Source: JAJYVT01 sp035534455 (GTDB taxonomy: Bacteria; Actinomycetota; Acidimicrobiia; Acidimicrobiales; RAAP-2). Taken from it: a DNA stretch of 64,000 bases. Every line of letters starts with the position of its first letter. Position 1 is the first letter of the stretch. The notes beneath the pieces are model-generated. The model saw nothing but the letters and a program-made list of their open reading frames with translations. It was not told the origin of the DNA and searched no databases. Location of the stretch: NCBI GenBank assembly GCA_035534455.1, contig DATLRV010000048.1:1-64000 (forward strand), read 5' to 3'. Below are positions 8,282-16,980 of this stretch, in pieces. The translations under genes and the position numbers were made by a program.

Positions 8282-9637
8282 CTACTCCGCGGCTTCCGCC
8301 AGCGCCTCGGACAGCGTGGGGTGCACCAGCATGCTCTCGACGATGTCCTGCACCCGCAGGCCCGTGGTGACCGCGAGCGCGATGACCGAGATCAGCTCGG
8401 CCGCATGCTGACCGACGATCGACCCACCCAGGACGACGCCGGTCGCGGGATCCGAGATGATCTTCACGAAGCCGCGGGGGTCGTCGTTGATCAGGGCCTT
8501 GGCCGCGGCAGCGAAGGGCACCTTGGTCACCCGGATCTTGCGCCCTTCTGCGAACGCGTCCGCCTCCGCCAGGCCGACATCGGCGATCTCCGGTTCCGTG
8601 AAGATCGCGGAGGCCGCCTTCTCGTAATTGAGGTGGCGGTGGGACACCGTGTGCCCGATCACGACATGCTCGGCGATCTTGCGACCTTGCATCGTCGCGA
8701 CCGACGACAGCGGAAGCTTTCCGGAGAGGTCTCCCGCCGCGTAGATGTGGGGCACGTTCGTCTGGCAGTGGTGGTTCACCGGAACGTACCCGTGCTCGTC
8801 GACCTCCACGCCGGCCGCACCCAGCGAGAGCCGGTCGGAGTTCGGCAGCGAGCCGATCGCGAGCAGCGCGTGCGACCCGGTCGCCACGCGGCCGTCGTCG
8901 CAACGCACGGCGACACCCTGTGCGGTGCGCTCGATCCCGATTGCCCGAGCGCCCTTCATGAGCTTCACCCCGCGGCGGAGGAAGTCCGCCTCGAGAACGG
9001 CGGCGACCTCCGGGTCCTTCATCGGCAGCACCTGTTGGCGGCTCACGATCAGGGTGACCTCGGCGCCGAGCGACGAGAACATGTGCACGAACTCGACGCC
9101 GGTAACGCCCGACCCGACCACCACCAGATGGCCCGGCAGCTCCTTGGGAGGGTACGCGTCGCGGGTCGTGAGCACCCGGTCACCGTCGATCGGCGCCCAG
9201 TCGGGGATCCTCGGCCGGCTCCCCGTCGCGAGCAGCACGGCATCCGCCTCGAGCGTGACCGGGCCGTCCGCCGTCTCGGCGACCACCGAGTGCGTCCCCG
9301 TCATCCGGCCTTCGCCGCGCAGCAGTTGGACGTCCTGGCTCGCAAGGATGGTCTCGGTGGTCTGGCCGAGCCTCGTGGTGATCGACCCGATCCGCTGCCG
9401 GAGCCGCTCGAGGTCGAGGGTCGGGCGGACCGGGCCGAGGCCCATCCCGTCGCTCCGATCGAGGAAGGCCATCGCACCGCCGGTTGCGATCATCGCCTTG
9501 GACGGGATGCAGTCCCACAGGTCGGCCGCACCGCCGATCACGTCGCGCTCGATGATCGCCACGTCGGCACCCAGGCGCGCCGCGTACGTCGCGGCCTGGG
9601 TGCCGGCCGGACCACCGCCGAGGATCACTAAGCGCAT
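8282..9637 (-). CDS. lpdA: LpdA-type NAD(P)H flavoprotein reductase
   Basis: The 451-residue protein has the flavoprotein disulfide reductase fold: an FAD GxGxxG motif at the N-terminus (LGGGPAGTQAA), an NAD(P) motif (VVGSGVTGVEF), IYAAGDL, and a C-terminal dimerisation domain ending HPTLSEALAEA. The redox CxxxxC is incomplete: the segment reads GGAADLWDCIPSK, with the first Cys missing. Mycobacterial LpdA, a quinone reductase rather than a lipoamide dehydrogenase, shows the same loss. I therefore infer NAD(P)H:quinone or transhydrogenase-like activity. The ATG at 9637 follows TAGCCT by 6 nt, consistent with a leaderless message. Confidence 0.85.
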   Translation of the reverse strand: MRLVILGGGPAGTQAATYAARLGADVAIIERDVIGGAADLWDCIPSKAMIATGGAMAFLDRSDGMGLGPVRPTLDLERLRQRIGSITTRLGQTTETILASQDVQLLRGEGRMTGTHSVVAETADGPVTLEADAVLLATGSRPRIPDWAPIDGDRVLTTRDAYPPKELPGHLVVVGSGVTGVEFVHMFSSLGAEVTLIVSRQQVLPMKDPEVAAVLEADFLRRGVKLMKGARAIGIERTAQGVAVRCDDGRVATGSHALLAIGSLPNSDRLSLGAAGVEVDEHGYVPVNHHCQTNVPHIYAAGDLSGKLPLSSVATMQGRKIAEHVVIGHTVSHRHLNYEKAASAIFTEPEIADVGLAEADAFAEGRKIRVTKVPFAAAAKALINDDPRGFVKIISDPATGVVLGGSIVGQHAAELISVIALAVTTGLRVQDIVESMLVHPTLSEALAEAAE

Positions 9638-9643
9638 GCCGCC

Positions 9644-9649
9644 AGGCTA
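9644..9649 (-). promoter_or_regulatory. -10 box, leaderless lpdA
   Basis: TAGCCT on the minus strand lies 6 nt upstream of ATG 9637. No clear -35 is seen. Confidence 0.5.
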
Positions 9650-9684
9650 GAGGGCGAGCTACGCCTCCCGCGGTTCCCGGCGCG

Positions 9685-11121
9685 ATGCTGGCCCGCATGC
9701 GCAACCCGATGTTCGTCTTCGACGAGCGCACGACCGACCTCGTGCTCTCCTACTGCCGGGAGCGCCTCGCGCTCGATCCGGTGCCGCTCGACTACGGCGG
9801 GTACGCCACGGACTTCAGCGGGATGCTCGACGGCGTCATCGGGGCCGGCGGGAACGATGTGCAGAAGGTTCTCGATCTGTTCGCGGAGTCCCTCTCCACC
9901 GCCGTCGTCTCCATCGACAGTCCCCGCTTCCTGTCGTTCATCCCGGCGGCCCCGACGAAGGCGGCCCTCCTCTTCGACATGGTCGTCTCGTGCTCGTCGC
10001 TCAACGGGACGTCCTGGCTCCTCGCCGCAGGCGTCGTCGCCGCCGAGAACCAGGCGCTCGGCATCCTCGCCGAGCTCGCCGGGCTCCCGCCCGAGGCGGG
10101 CGGCACCTTCGTCTCGGGGGGATCGGCGGCGAACCTGTCGGCGCTCCTCGTCGCACGCGACACGGCACAGGCCGCGTCCGCCGCACGGCCCGCGCACGCC
10201 GCGCACGGCACACGCCCGCGCATCGCCCTCAGCGCCGAGGCGCACTCGTCGGTCACCAAGGCGGTGCACATCCTCGGGGCCGATGCCTTCGTCGTCCCGA
10301 CGCCCGATCACCGGCTCACGGGCGAGTGCCTCGAACGGGCACTCGACGCCTCACGCCACGACGGTGGCGGACCTGTGGTCGCGGTCGTCGCGACGGCGGG
10401 TACCACCAACGCCGGCATCGTCGACGACATGGCGAGCACGGGCGAGGTGGCGCACGGGCGCGGCATCTGGTTCCACGTCGACGCCGCGTACGGAGGCGCC
10501 GCGCTCTTCTCGCCGGCCGCGCGCCCCCGCTTCGACGGCATCGAACTGGCGGACTCCGTGGCCATCGATCCGCACAAGTGGCTCTTCGCTCCCTACGACT
10601 GCGCCGCCCTCCTGTACCGCGACCCGACGCTCGCAAAGGCGGTGCACACCCAGGACGCCGCCTACCTCTCGGTGTTCCACACCGCGCCCCGTCGCCCCGG
10701 CCAGCCCCCTGCGGGCGGGCGTGGGGGTGGCGAGGACCCGTGGAACCCGACCGACTACGCCTTCCATCTTTCTCGGCGCTCGAGGGGCATGCCGCTCTGG
10801 TTCTCCCTCGCCGTGCACGGCACCGACGCCTACCGCGACGCGGTCGAGGCCGCGCTCACCACGGCGAAGGAAGCGGCCGCGCTCGTGGGGGCTACCCCCT
10901 ACACCGAGCTCGTGCGGGAGCCCGAGCTCTCGATCGTGCTCTTCCGCAGGACCGGGTGGACGCACGCCGACTACGACGCGTGGTCGGCCAAGCTCCTCGC
11001 CGACCAGATCGCGCTGTGCGTCCCCACCACCTGGGAGGGGGAGCCGACCGCGCGACTTGCGCTGCTCCACCCAGAGACCACACTGGCGATCGTCCGGCAG
11101 GTGCTCGACTCGATGGCCTGA
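9685..11121 (+). CDS. PLP-dependent decarboxylase, aromatic-amino-acid type
   Basis: The 478-residue group II PLP decarboxylase has FVSGGSAANLSALLVAR, AEAHSSVTKAVHILG, ATAGTTNAGIVDD, HVDAAYGG (the Asp that binds the pyridine nitrogen) and DPHKWLFAPYDC with the PLP lysine. The family covers tyrosine, DOPA, tryptophan and glutamate decarboxylases and some non-decarboxylating aldehyde synthases. I cannot fix the substrate. Its place beside a homoprotocatechuate-type cluster suggests tyrosine or DOPA. A Gly-rich loop (about residues 340-352) is an insertion. ATG 9697 is an alternative start, 7 nt after GATGCT. Confidence 0.8.
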   Translation: MLARMRNPMFVFDERTTDLVLSYCRERLALDPVPLDYGGYATDFSGMLDGVIGAGGNDVQKVLDLFAESLSTAVVSIDSPRFLSFIPAAPTKAALLFDMVVSCSSLNGTSWLLAAGVVAAENQALGILAELAGLPPEAGGTFVSGGSAANLSALLVARDTAQAASAARPAHAAHGTRPRIALSAEAHSSVTKAVHILGADAFVVPTPDHRLTGECLERALDASRHDGGGPVVAVVATAGTTNAGIVDDMASTGEVAHGRGIWFHVDAAYGGAALFSPAARPRFDGIELADSVAIDPHKWLFAPYDCAALLYRDPTLAKAVHTQDAAYLSVFHTAPRRPGQPPAGGRGGGEDPWNPTDYAFHLSRRSRGMPLWFSLAVHGTDAYRDAVEAALTTAKEAAALVGATPYTELVREPELSIVLFRRTGWTHADYDAWSAKLLADQIALCVPTTWEGEPTARLALLHPETTLAIVRQVLDSMA

Positions 11122-11140
11122 CCGATTCCGGCCGCTCGCT

Positions 11141-11575
11141 TCAGGCGTCGGCCGTGTGGCGGTACACGTTCGTCGAGCGTTGCTCGAAGCCCATCCGGGT
11201 GTACAGGCGGTTCGCAGCCTCGCGCTCCGGGCGCGAGGTGAGGTCCACCGTGCGGGCTCCGGCCTCCCCGGCGCGTCGGAGCGCCGCCTCGACGAGCCCC
11301 GGGCCGATGCCCCCGCCGCGGGCGCCCTCGTCGACCACGACGTCCTCGATCCACGCACGGACCCCGGTCGGGATGCGGAACACCACGAGGGTGAGCGATC
11401 CCACGATCCGGTCGGAGAGGTCGCGGGCGACGAGCAGCACGGTCGCGGGCGAGCGGACGATCTCTTCGAGCTCGGCGCGTCCGGGTGCGGGGGCACTGCG
11501 CGAGAGCTGTGGGACCAGCGCGGCGAACGCGTCGACCAGCTCGTCGTCGACCCAGGTCTGCTCCTCAACCCTCAC
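11141..11575 (-). CDS. GNAT family N-acetyltransferase
   Basis: A single GNAT domain of about 144 residues. Acetyl-CoA motif A is IEDVVVDEGARGGGIG, followed by ANRLYTRMGFEQRS typical of motif B. The substrate is unknown; the fold acetylates amines, peptides or antibiotics. GTG 11575 is preferred because it overlaps the NUDIX stop as GTGA. An in-frame ATG at 11593 would give six more residues. Coupled expression with the NUDIX hydrolase is expected. Confidence 0.8.
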   Translation of the reverse strand: MRVEEQTWVDDELVDAFAALVPQLSRSAPAPGRAELEEIVRSPATVLLVARDLSDRIVGSLTLVVFRIPTGVRAWIEDVVVDEGARGGGIGPGLVEAALRRAGEAGARTVDLTSRPEREAANRLYTRMGFEQRSTNVYRHTADA

Positions 11576-12264
11576 CGCGCTGCTTCTCGCCAAAGCGGCG
11601 CACGCACCCGGTCGTAGAAGACGTCTCGGTGCTCGCCACGGACCGCCGCGAAGACGGGCTCACCCCACCGCTCGTACCCGATGAGCGGCGAGGGGAGATC
11701 GTCGGGCGTGAACCAGCCCACGTCCCGACACTCGAGGGGATGCGCTTCGAGCGTCCCACCGACGGCCTTGCAGTGGAAGACGAGTGAGTAGAGGGGGATC
11801 CTGGTGAAGCCCAGACGGAGGCCGTCGAGAACCGCGATGAGGCGGACGGGCTCCACCTCGACGCCGGTCTCCTCCCGCACCTCCTTCACGACCACCTCGG
11901 CTGCGGAGTACCCGACGTCGCACCAGCCCGTCGGGTAGAGCCATGCCCCTGAATCGGACCGCTGGATGAGGAGGAGCTCACCGCGGTCGTTGCCCACCGC
12001 GGCGCCGACCGCCACCTTCGGCGTCACGTAGCCGGGGACACCCTCACCGACCTGGGAGAGCCACTCCTCGACGAGCCCCTCGGCATCCTCGAGTGACGCC
12101 GGGTCCTCCGACGCGGCGACGCGGATGTCGGCGGCGACGCGCAGAATCTCCTCGAACCGCTCGCGCTCGTAGAGGCTCTGGGAGAACCCGAGGCCGGTGC
12201 GCGCCGTCGCGGCGAGGCTCTCGGCCCACCGCAACAGCGTACGGGTCGGCACGACCGGGTCCAC
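11572..12264 (-). CDS. NUDIX hydrolase with N-terminal helical domain
   Basis: 230 residues. Residues 1-80 form a charged helical region of the NUDIX_N type. The catalytic NUDIX box is intact: GYSAAEVVVKEVREETGVEV fits GX5EX7REUXEEXGU and binds the metal for pyrophosphate cleavage. WLYPTGWCDVGYS just before it suggests an ADP-ribose/nucleotide-sugar type substrate, but this is not certain. GTG 12264 follows TAGCGT by 6 nt, the leaderless pattern. Coupled to the GNAT gene by a 4-bp overlap. Confidence 0.85.
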   Translation of the reverse strand: MDPVVPTRTLLRWAESLAATARTGLGFSQSLYERERFEEILRVAADIRVAASEDPASLEDAEGLVEEWLSQVGEGVPGYVTPKVAVGAAVGNDRGELLLIQRSDSGAWLYPTGWCDVGYSAAEVVVKEVREETGVEVEPVRLIAVLDGLRLGFTRIPLYSLVFHCKAVGGTLEAHPLECRDVGWFTPDDLPSPLIGYERWGEPVFAAVRGEHRDVFYDRVRAPLWREAAR

Positions 12265-12270
12265 GGCGCG

Positions 12271-12276
12271 ACGCTA
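12271..12276 (-). promoter_or_regulatory. -10 box, leaderless NUDIX gene
   Basis: TAGCGT on the minus strand, 6 nt before GTG 12264. Confidence 0.5.
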
Positions 12277-12324
12277 CCCCCTGCGTGCCGCCACAACGGC
12301 CGCTGCGCCAGCAACAATGGGCAC

Positions 12325-12510
12325 ATGGCCGTGAACGCGGATTGCCGTCACTACGTGATGCAGAGCACGCCTGGAGGCGAGAAGGTGGAGCGCTGCAAGC
12401 TCGGGGCCAACGACCCGCTCCCGTTCTCGTGTCCGGAGGGCTGCGTGTTCTACGAGGCACGGCGGGTGTCCTCAGCGGGGTGGCAGATCCCGCGCCGGGA
12501 CCGCGGCTGA
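12325..12510 (+). CDS. small Cys-rich protein, possible zinc-binding
   Basis: 61 residues with four cysteines (Cys7, Cys24, Cys36, Cys40) and a His next to the first. The spacing in FSCPEGCVFYEARR looks like a zinc knuckle or a metal site. Not recognised by name. It is divergent from the NUDIX gene. The ATG has no ribosome site but lies 6 nt after AACAAT, a possible weak -10. Codon use looks coding. No membrane segment or signal peptide is seen. Confidence 0.6.
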   Translation: MAVNADCRHYVMQSTPGGEKVERCKLGANDPLPFSCPEGCVFYEARRVSSAGWQIPRRDRG

Positions 12511-12524
12511 GCCCGCACGACGGC

Positions 12525-12690
12525 TGATCCCGGACGACGGGTGATCCCGGACGACGGGTGCCCCGGGCAGGCTGGCCCGGGCAGGCTGGCCCGGGCAGGC
12601 TGGCCCCGAGCAGGCTGGCCCCGAGCGGAACTGAGCCGAGCGGAACTGAGCCGCTCGGGGCCGGCCCCGAGCGGAACTGAGCCGAGCCAC
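12525..12690. repeat. 17-bp, 14-bp and mixed tandem arrays
   Basis: Two exact copies of TGATCCCGGACGACGGG (12525-12558) run into about five copies of a 14-bp GGCCCGGGCAGGCT-like unit, then several GAGCGGAACTGAGCC-like units. The whole stretch 12511-12897 shows no convincing gene apart from these arrays. Confidence 0.85.
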
Positions 12691-12897
12691 GACGCGGCCT
12701 GGAGGCCGCTGAGACAAGCGGGGGAACCGAGAGCGATTCGGCGACAACGCTCTCAGGATGCGGACGGTCAGGAAGGGCATCCCACGAGACGGCTGCCGGC
12801 CGCGTCGGCCAGCCACAACCCCAATTGCGCGCGCACAGCGATTCTCGGGGCTCAGGGGTGTCAGAACGCGGCGGACGCAGGCGTCGGGACCGCGGTC

Positions 12898-13056
12898 GTG
12901 GCCCTCATCGTCGTTTGGGCCGTTGGCGATGTCATCCTCGGCACCATCTGGCTGGTGACGCGAGGGCGAGAGTGTCCGGCGTGCGGCCGGCGTGTGAAGC
13001 GAGGGGTGGCCACCTGCGGGGGGTGCGGCTACGACTACTTCACGCGACCCGCCTGA
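12898..13056 (+). CDS. small membrane protein with C-terminal zinc ribbon
   Basis: About 52 residues: one hydrophobic helix (ALIVVWAVGDVILGTIWLV) followed by CPACGRRVKRGVATCGGCGYDY, a four-cysteine zinc ribbon. Similar short 'one helix plus ribbon' proteins occur in actinobacteria; the role is unknown. The frame is open further upstream through the repeat region, but that part does not look coding. GTG 12898 is the nearest usable start, so the start is uncertain. Confidence 0.55.
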   Translation: MALIVVWAVGDVILGTIWLVTRGRECPACGRRVKRGVATCGGCGYDYFTRPA

Positions 13057-13083
13057 CGGGGGGTGCCCTCAGCGGCCCAGTGT

Positions 13084-13899
13084 TCAGGCCCGCGTGGACC
13101 GGCTGAGCAGCCGATTCATGCTCCCCGAGCGGAATCCTTCGAGATCGAGCGAGACGAAGTCGTAGCCCGCGGCCTTCACCGCGGCGACGAGCTCCTCGCG
13201 CTTTGACCAGAGCGTGTCGAGCTCATCCTCTGCGACCTCGACCCGGGCGACGGCGCCGTGGTGACGGACCCGGAACTGCCGGAGGCCGAGCGCACGCAGC
13301 GCAGACTCCGCGGTCTCCACCGCACGGAGCGTCGGCGCGGTGACCGGGGTGCCGTACGGGAGGCGCGACGCGAGACAGGCACCGGCGGGGCGGTCCCACG
13401 TTCGGAGCCCCAGCTGCTTCGAGAGTTGGCGGACGTCCGCCTTCGAGAGGCCCGCCTCGACGAGGGGGAACCGCGCTCCCGCAGCGGCCGCCGCCCGCTG
13501 GCCGGGCCGGTAGTCCCCGAGGTCGTCGGTGTTCACGCCGAGGACGACCGTGGAGGAGCTCTCCGCAGCGAGCGGGCCGAGGACGGCCATCAGCGCGTCC
13601 TTGCAGCGCGCACAACGATCGGGACCGTTCGCCACGTAGACGGGGTCGTCCATCTCGGCCGTCGCCACCGTCCGCCAACGGAGTCCCCACTCTGCGGCCA
13701 GGTCCCGGCAGTGCGAGACCTCGTCGGACGCGAGCGACGGCGAGACCGCCGTCACGCAGAGCGCACGGTCGCCGCCGAGAAGGCGGTGCGCGCGGTGGGC
13801 GAGGAAGGCGGAGTCCGCCCCCCCGCTGAAGGCAACGACGACGTCGCCCATCTCCTCGAGCACCGCGTCGAGTCGCGCCAGCCTTGTCCCCGAGCTCAT
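13084..13899 (-). CDS. larE: ATP-dependent sacrificial sulfur transferase LarE
   Basis: The 271-residue PP-loop enzyme has SGGADS at residues 25-30, which binds ATP, and PAGACLASRLPYG, which carries the cysteine that LarE sacrifices as sulfur donor. It also has GPDRCARCK. In the nickel-pincer pathway LarE adds sulfur to the cofactor made by LarB and LarC; neither is in the window, so the acceptor here is not shown. The start overlaps the hemQ stop by 4 bp (ATGA), so the two proteins should be made together. Confidence 0.85.
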   Translation of the reverse strand: MSSGTRLARLDAVLEEMGDVVVAFSGGADSAFLAHRAHRLLGGDRALCVTAVSPSLASDEVSHCRDLAAEWGLRWRTVATAEMDDPVYVANGPDRCARCKDALMAVLGPLAAESSSTVVLGVNTDDLGDYRPGQRAAAAAGARFPLVEAGLSKADVRQLSKQLGLRTWDRPAGACLASRLPYGTPVTAPTLRAVETAESALRALGLRQFRVRHHGAVARVEVAEDELDTLWSKREELVAAVKAAGYDFVSLDLEGFRSGSMNRLLSRSTRA

Positions 13900-14606
13900 C
13901 GACCCGCGGAGGTGAGCACCGTCTCGAGATCCGCGACCATGCCGGAGTAGAAGGGTCCGAATTCCGCGTACCGCGCGGAGGCCTCGTCGAAGCGCATCTG
14001 GTAGACGCACTCCTTCAGGTCGCCGGGGTGCACCGCGAACAGGGTGACCCCCCACTCGAAGTCGTCGAGACCCGTCGAGCCCGTCACGAGCTGGAGCACC
14101 CTGCCGTGGAACGTCCGGCCCACGCGGCCGTGGCCCACCATCAACGCGAGGCGCTGGTCGTAGTCCAGCGTGTACCAGTTGTGTGCGTCGCCCCGCCGCT
14201 TCGACATGGGATAGAAGCAGAACGCCGGCTTCCCCTCGGGCGGGAGCTGCGGGTAGAGCCGGGACTGCTTCAGCTCGTCGGGCAGCCTGGCGGCGTACTC
14301 GGACACCTCGGTCAGCGACACGTAGGACGAGGCGATGTCGAGGCCCGCGGCAGCGACCGCGGTCTGAAACCGCCGGAGCCTCCACAGGTCCGGCCCGAGC
14401 ACCATGAGCGCGACATCCGCCTTGTGGCCGAGGATCGACGCAGCGACGACCTGGTCACCGGCTTTGCGCGCGACGGTCTCGGCGTCGAGGACCGCCGCGA
14501 TGTCGATCGCACCACCGGCGCGGCAGAAGAGATGCAGCACTCCGACCCCCGTGCCGGGCCCAAGAGAGAGCTCGGCCCCGGTCAGCTCGACCCCGGTCCT
14601 GTTCAT
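13896..14606 (-). CDS. hemQ: coproheme decarboxylase (chlorite dismutase family)
   Basis: The 236-residue protein is the ChdC/HemQ enzyme that turns coproheme III into heme b with peroxide, the last step of the coproporphyrin-dependent pathway of Gram-positives. Tyr132 in FYPMSKRR and His159 in MVGHGRVGR have the same 27-residue spacing as the catalytic Tyr and axial His of the Listeria protein (recalled from the literature). GSTGLDDFEWGVTLFA is a family signature. It is preceded by a short ORF at 14617-14676 and coupled to larE downstream. Confidence 0.9.
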   Translation of the reverse strand: MNRTGVELTGAELSLGPGTGVGVLHLFCRAGGAIDIAAVLDAETVARKAGDQVVAASILGHKADVALMVLGPDLWRLRRFQTAVAAAGLDIASSYVSLTEVSEYAARLPDELKQSRLYPQLPPEGKPAFCFYPMSKRRGDAHNWYTLDYDQRLALMVGHGRVGRTFHGRVLQLVTGSTGLDDFEWGVTLFAVHPGDLKECVYQMRFDEASARYAEFGPFYSGMVADLETVLTSAGR

Positions 14607-14616
14607 CTCGCCCGGC

Positions 14617-14676
14617 TCATCGGGGCGCCGAAGGCTCGGCCGCGACTGTGGTCGTCGTGTCGGGTGCGTAGGTCAT
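14617..14676 (-). CDS. putative 19-residue leader ORF of hemQ
   Basis: ATG 14676 opens a frame reading MTYAPDTTTTVAAEPSAPR and stops 10 nt before the hemQ ATG. A TANNNT box lies 8 nt upstream, so translation could begin almost at the 5' end of the mRNA. Four consecutive Thr codons stand out. It may couple or attenuate hemQ translation, or be an accidental frame. Confidence 0.35.
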   Translation of the reverse strand: MTYAPDTTTTVAAEPSAPR

Positions 14677-14684
14677 CAGGCGCC

Positions 14685-14690
14685 AGTGTA
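14685..14690 (-). promoter_or_regulatory. -10 box for hemQ-larE
   Basis: TACACT on the minus strand, 8 nt before the leader ATG and about 78 nt before hemQ. The rest of 14691-14840 shows no other feature. Confidence 0.4.
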
Positions 14691-14840
14691 CGAACTTCCC
14701 GGGCGGGCCCGGGGAGCGCCCCGAACGCGCCGCGAGGACACCCCGGAGGGTGCCCTCGCAGGCGGTGCGTCCGACGGCCCCCGGTCCCCGCCCCGGGAGG
14801 CGGGGGTCGGGACGCCGTGTGAAGGAGGGAACGGGAGGGA

Positions 14841-16460
<1,620 letters not shown>

Positions 16461-16518
16461 GTAGGTCAGTCCTCCGTGAATGTGGTCTCTGGATGAGGTC
16501 CGGTTCGTTCAACCGGAG

Positions 16519-16524
16519 ACTCTA
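16519..16524 (-). promoter_or_regulatory. probable groEL -10 box
   Basis: TAGAGT on the minus strand, just downstream of CIRCE. No good -35 was found; the operator overlaps where it should be, as expected for HrcA repression. Confidence 0.4.
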
Positions 16525-16533
16525 CCAGAACGG

Positions 16534-16560
16534 TTGGCACTCTCGTTCGTCGAGTGCCAA
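16534..16560 (-). promoter_or_regulatory. CIRCE operator (HrcA site)
   Basis: TTGGCACTC, 9-nt spacer, GAGTGCCAA: a perfect 9-bp inverted repeat matching the CIRCE consensus apart from the symmetric A-to-G change. It lies 73 bp upstream of the groEL start. HrcA binding here would repress the gene until heat shock. Confidence 0.93.
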
Positions 16561-16616
16561 CAGCAAACCACGCGCGTCCCGTGGCGTCAACCGCCCGGCT
16601 GCCCGGGGGGCGAAGC

Positions 16617-16690
16617 CGGGACGACCGGGACGACCGACTACCGGGACGACCGACTACCGGGACGACCGGGACGACCGGGACGACCGACTG
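16617..16690. repeat. 9/16-bp tandem array
   Basis: CCGGGACGA units alternate with CCGACTA spacers. It lies between the CIRCE region and the end of the sulfur-carrier gene. No gene is visible at 16561-16704. Confidence 0.85.
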
Positions 16691-16704
16691 CGGGAACCTC
16701 CCGC

Positions 16705-16980
16705 CTATCCCCCCGCCACCGCCGGCACGACGGACACGGTGCCCCCGTCGGGGACCGGGGTGTCGAGGCCCGACAAGAACCGGACGTCCTCGTCGGCCAC
16801 GAAGACGTTGACGAAGCGCCGCAGGCTGCCGTCGTCGCCGAAGAGTCGCTCGCCAAAACCCGGATGGAGCGCGACCAGGGCCCGCAGCGCGTCCCCGGCC
16901 GTCGCCGCCTCCACGGCGACCTCGCCCCTGCCCCCGGTGAGGGCACGAAGCTGGGTGGGGACGCGGACGGTCACCGTCAC
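16705..16980 (-). CDS. MoaD/ThiS-like ubiquitin-fold sulfur carrier
   Basis: The 91-residue beta-grasp protein ends in VVPAVAGG. The C-terminal Gly-Gly is what an E1-like enzyme adenylates and converts to a thiocarboxylate. It could serve molybdopterin, cysteine or another sulfur pathway. It is not next to moaA, moaE or moeB but is coupled to threonine synthase (4-bp overlap). An amino-acid-linked sulfur role, as for CysO or HcyS, is therefore plausible but unproven. FVNVFVADEDVRFLSGLDTPV is typical of the MoaD-like group in actinobacteria. Confidence 0.8.
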   Translation of the reverse strand: MTVTVRVPTQLRALTGGRGEVAVEAATAGDALRALVALHPGFGERLFGDDGSLRRFVNVFVADEDVRFLSGLDTPVPDGGTVSVVPAVAGG

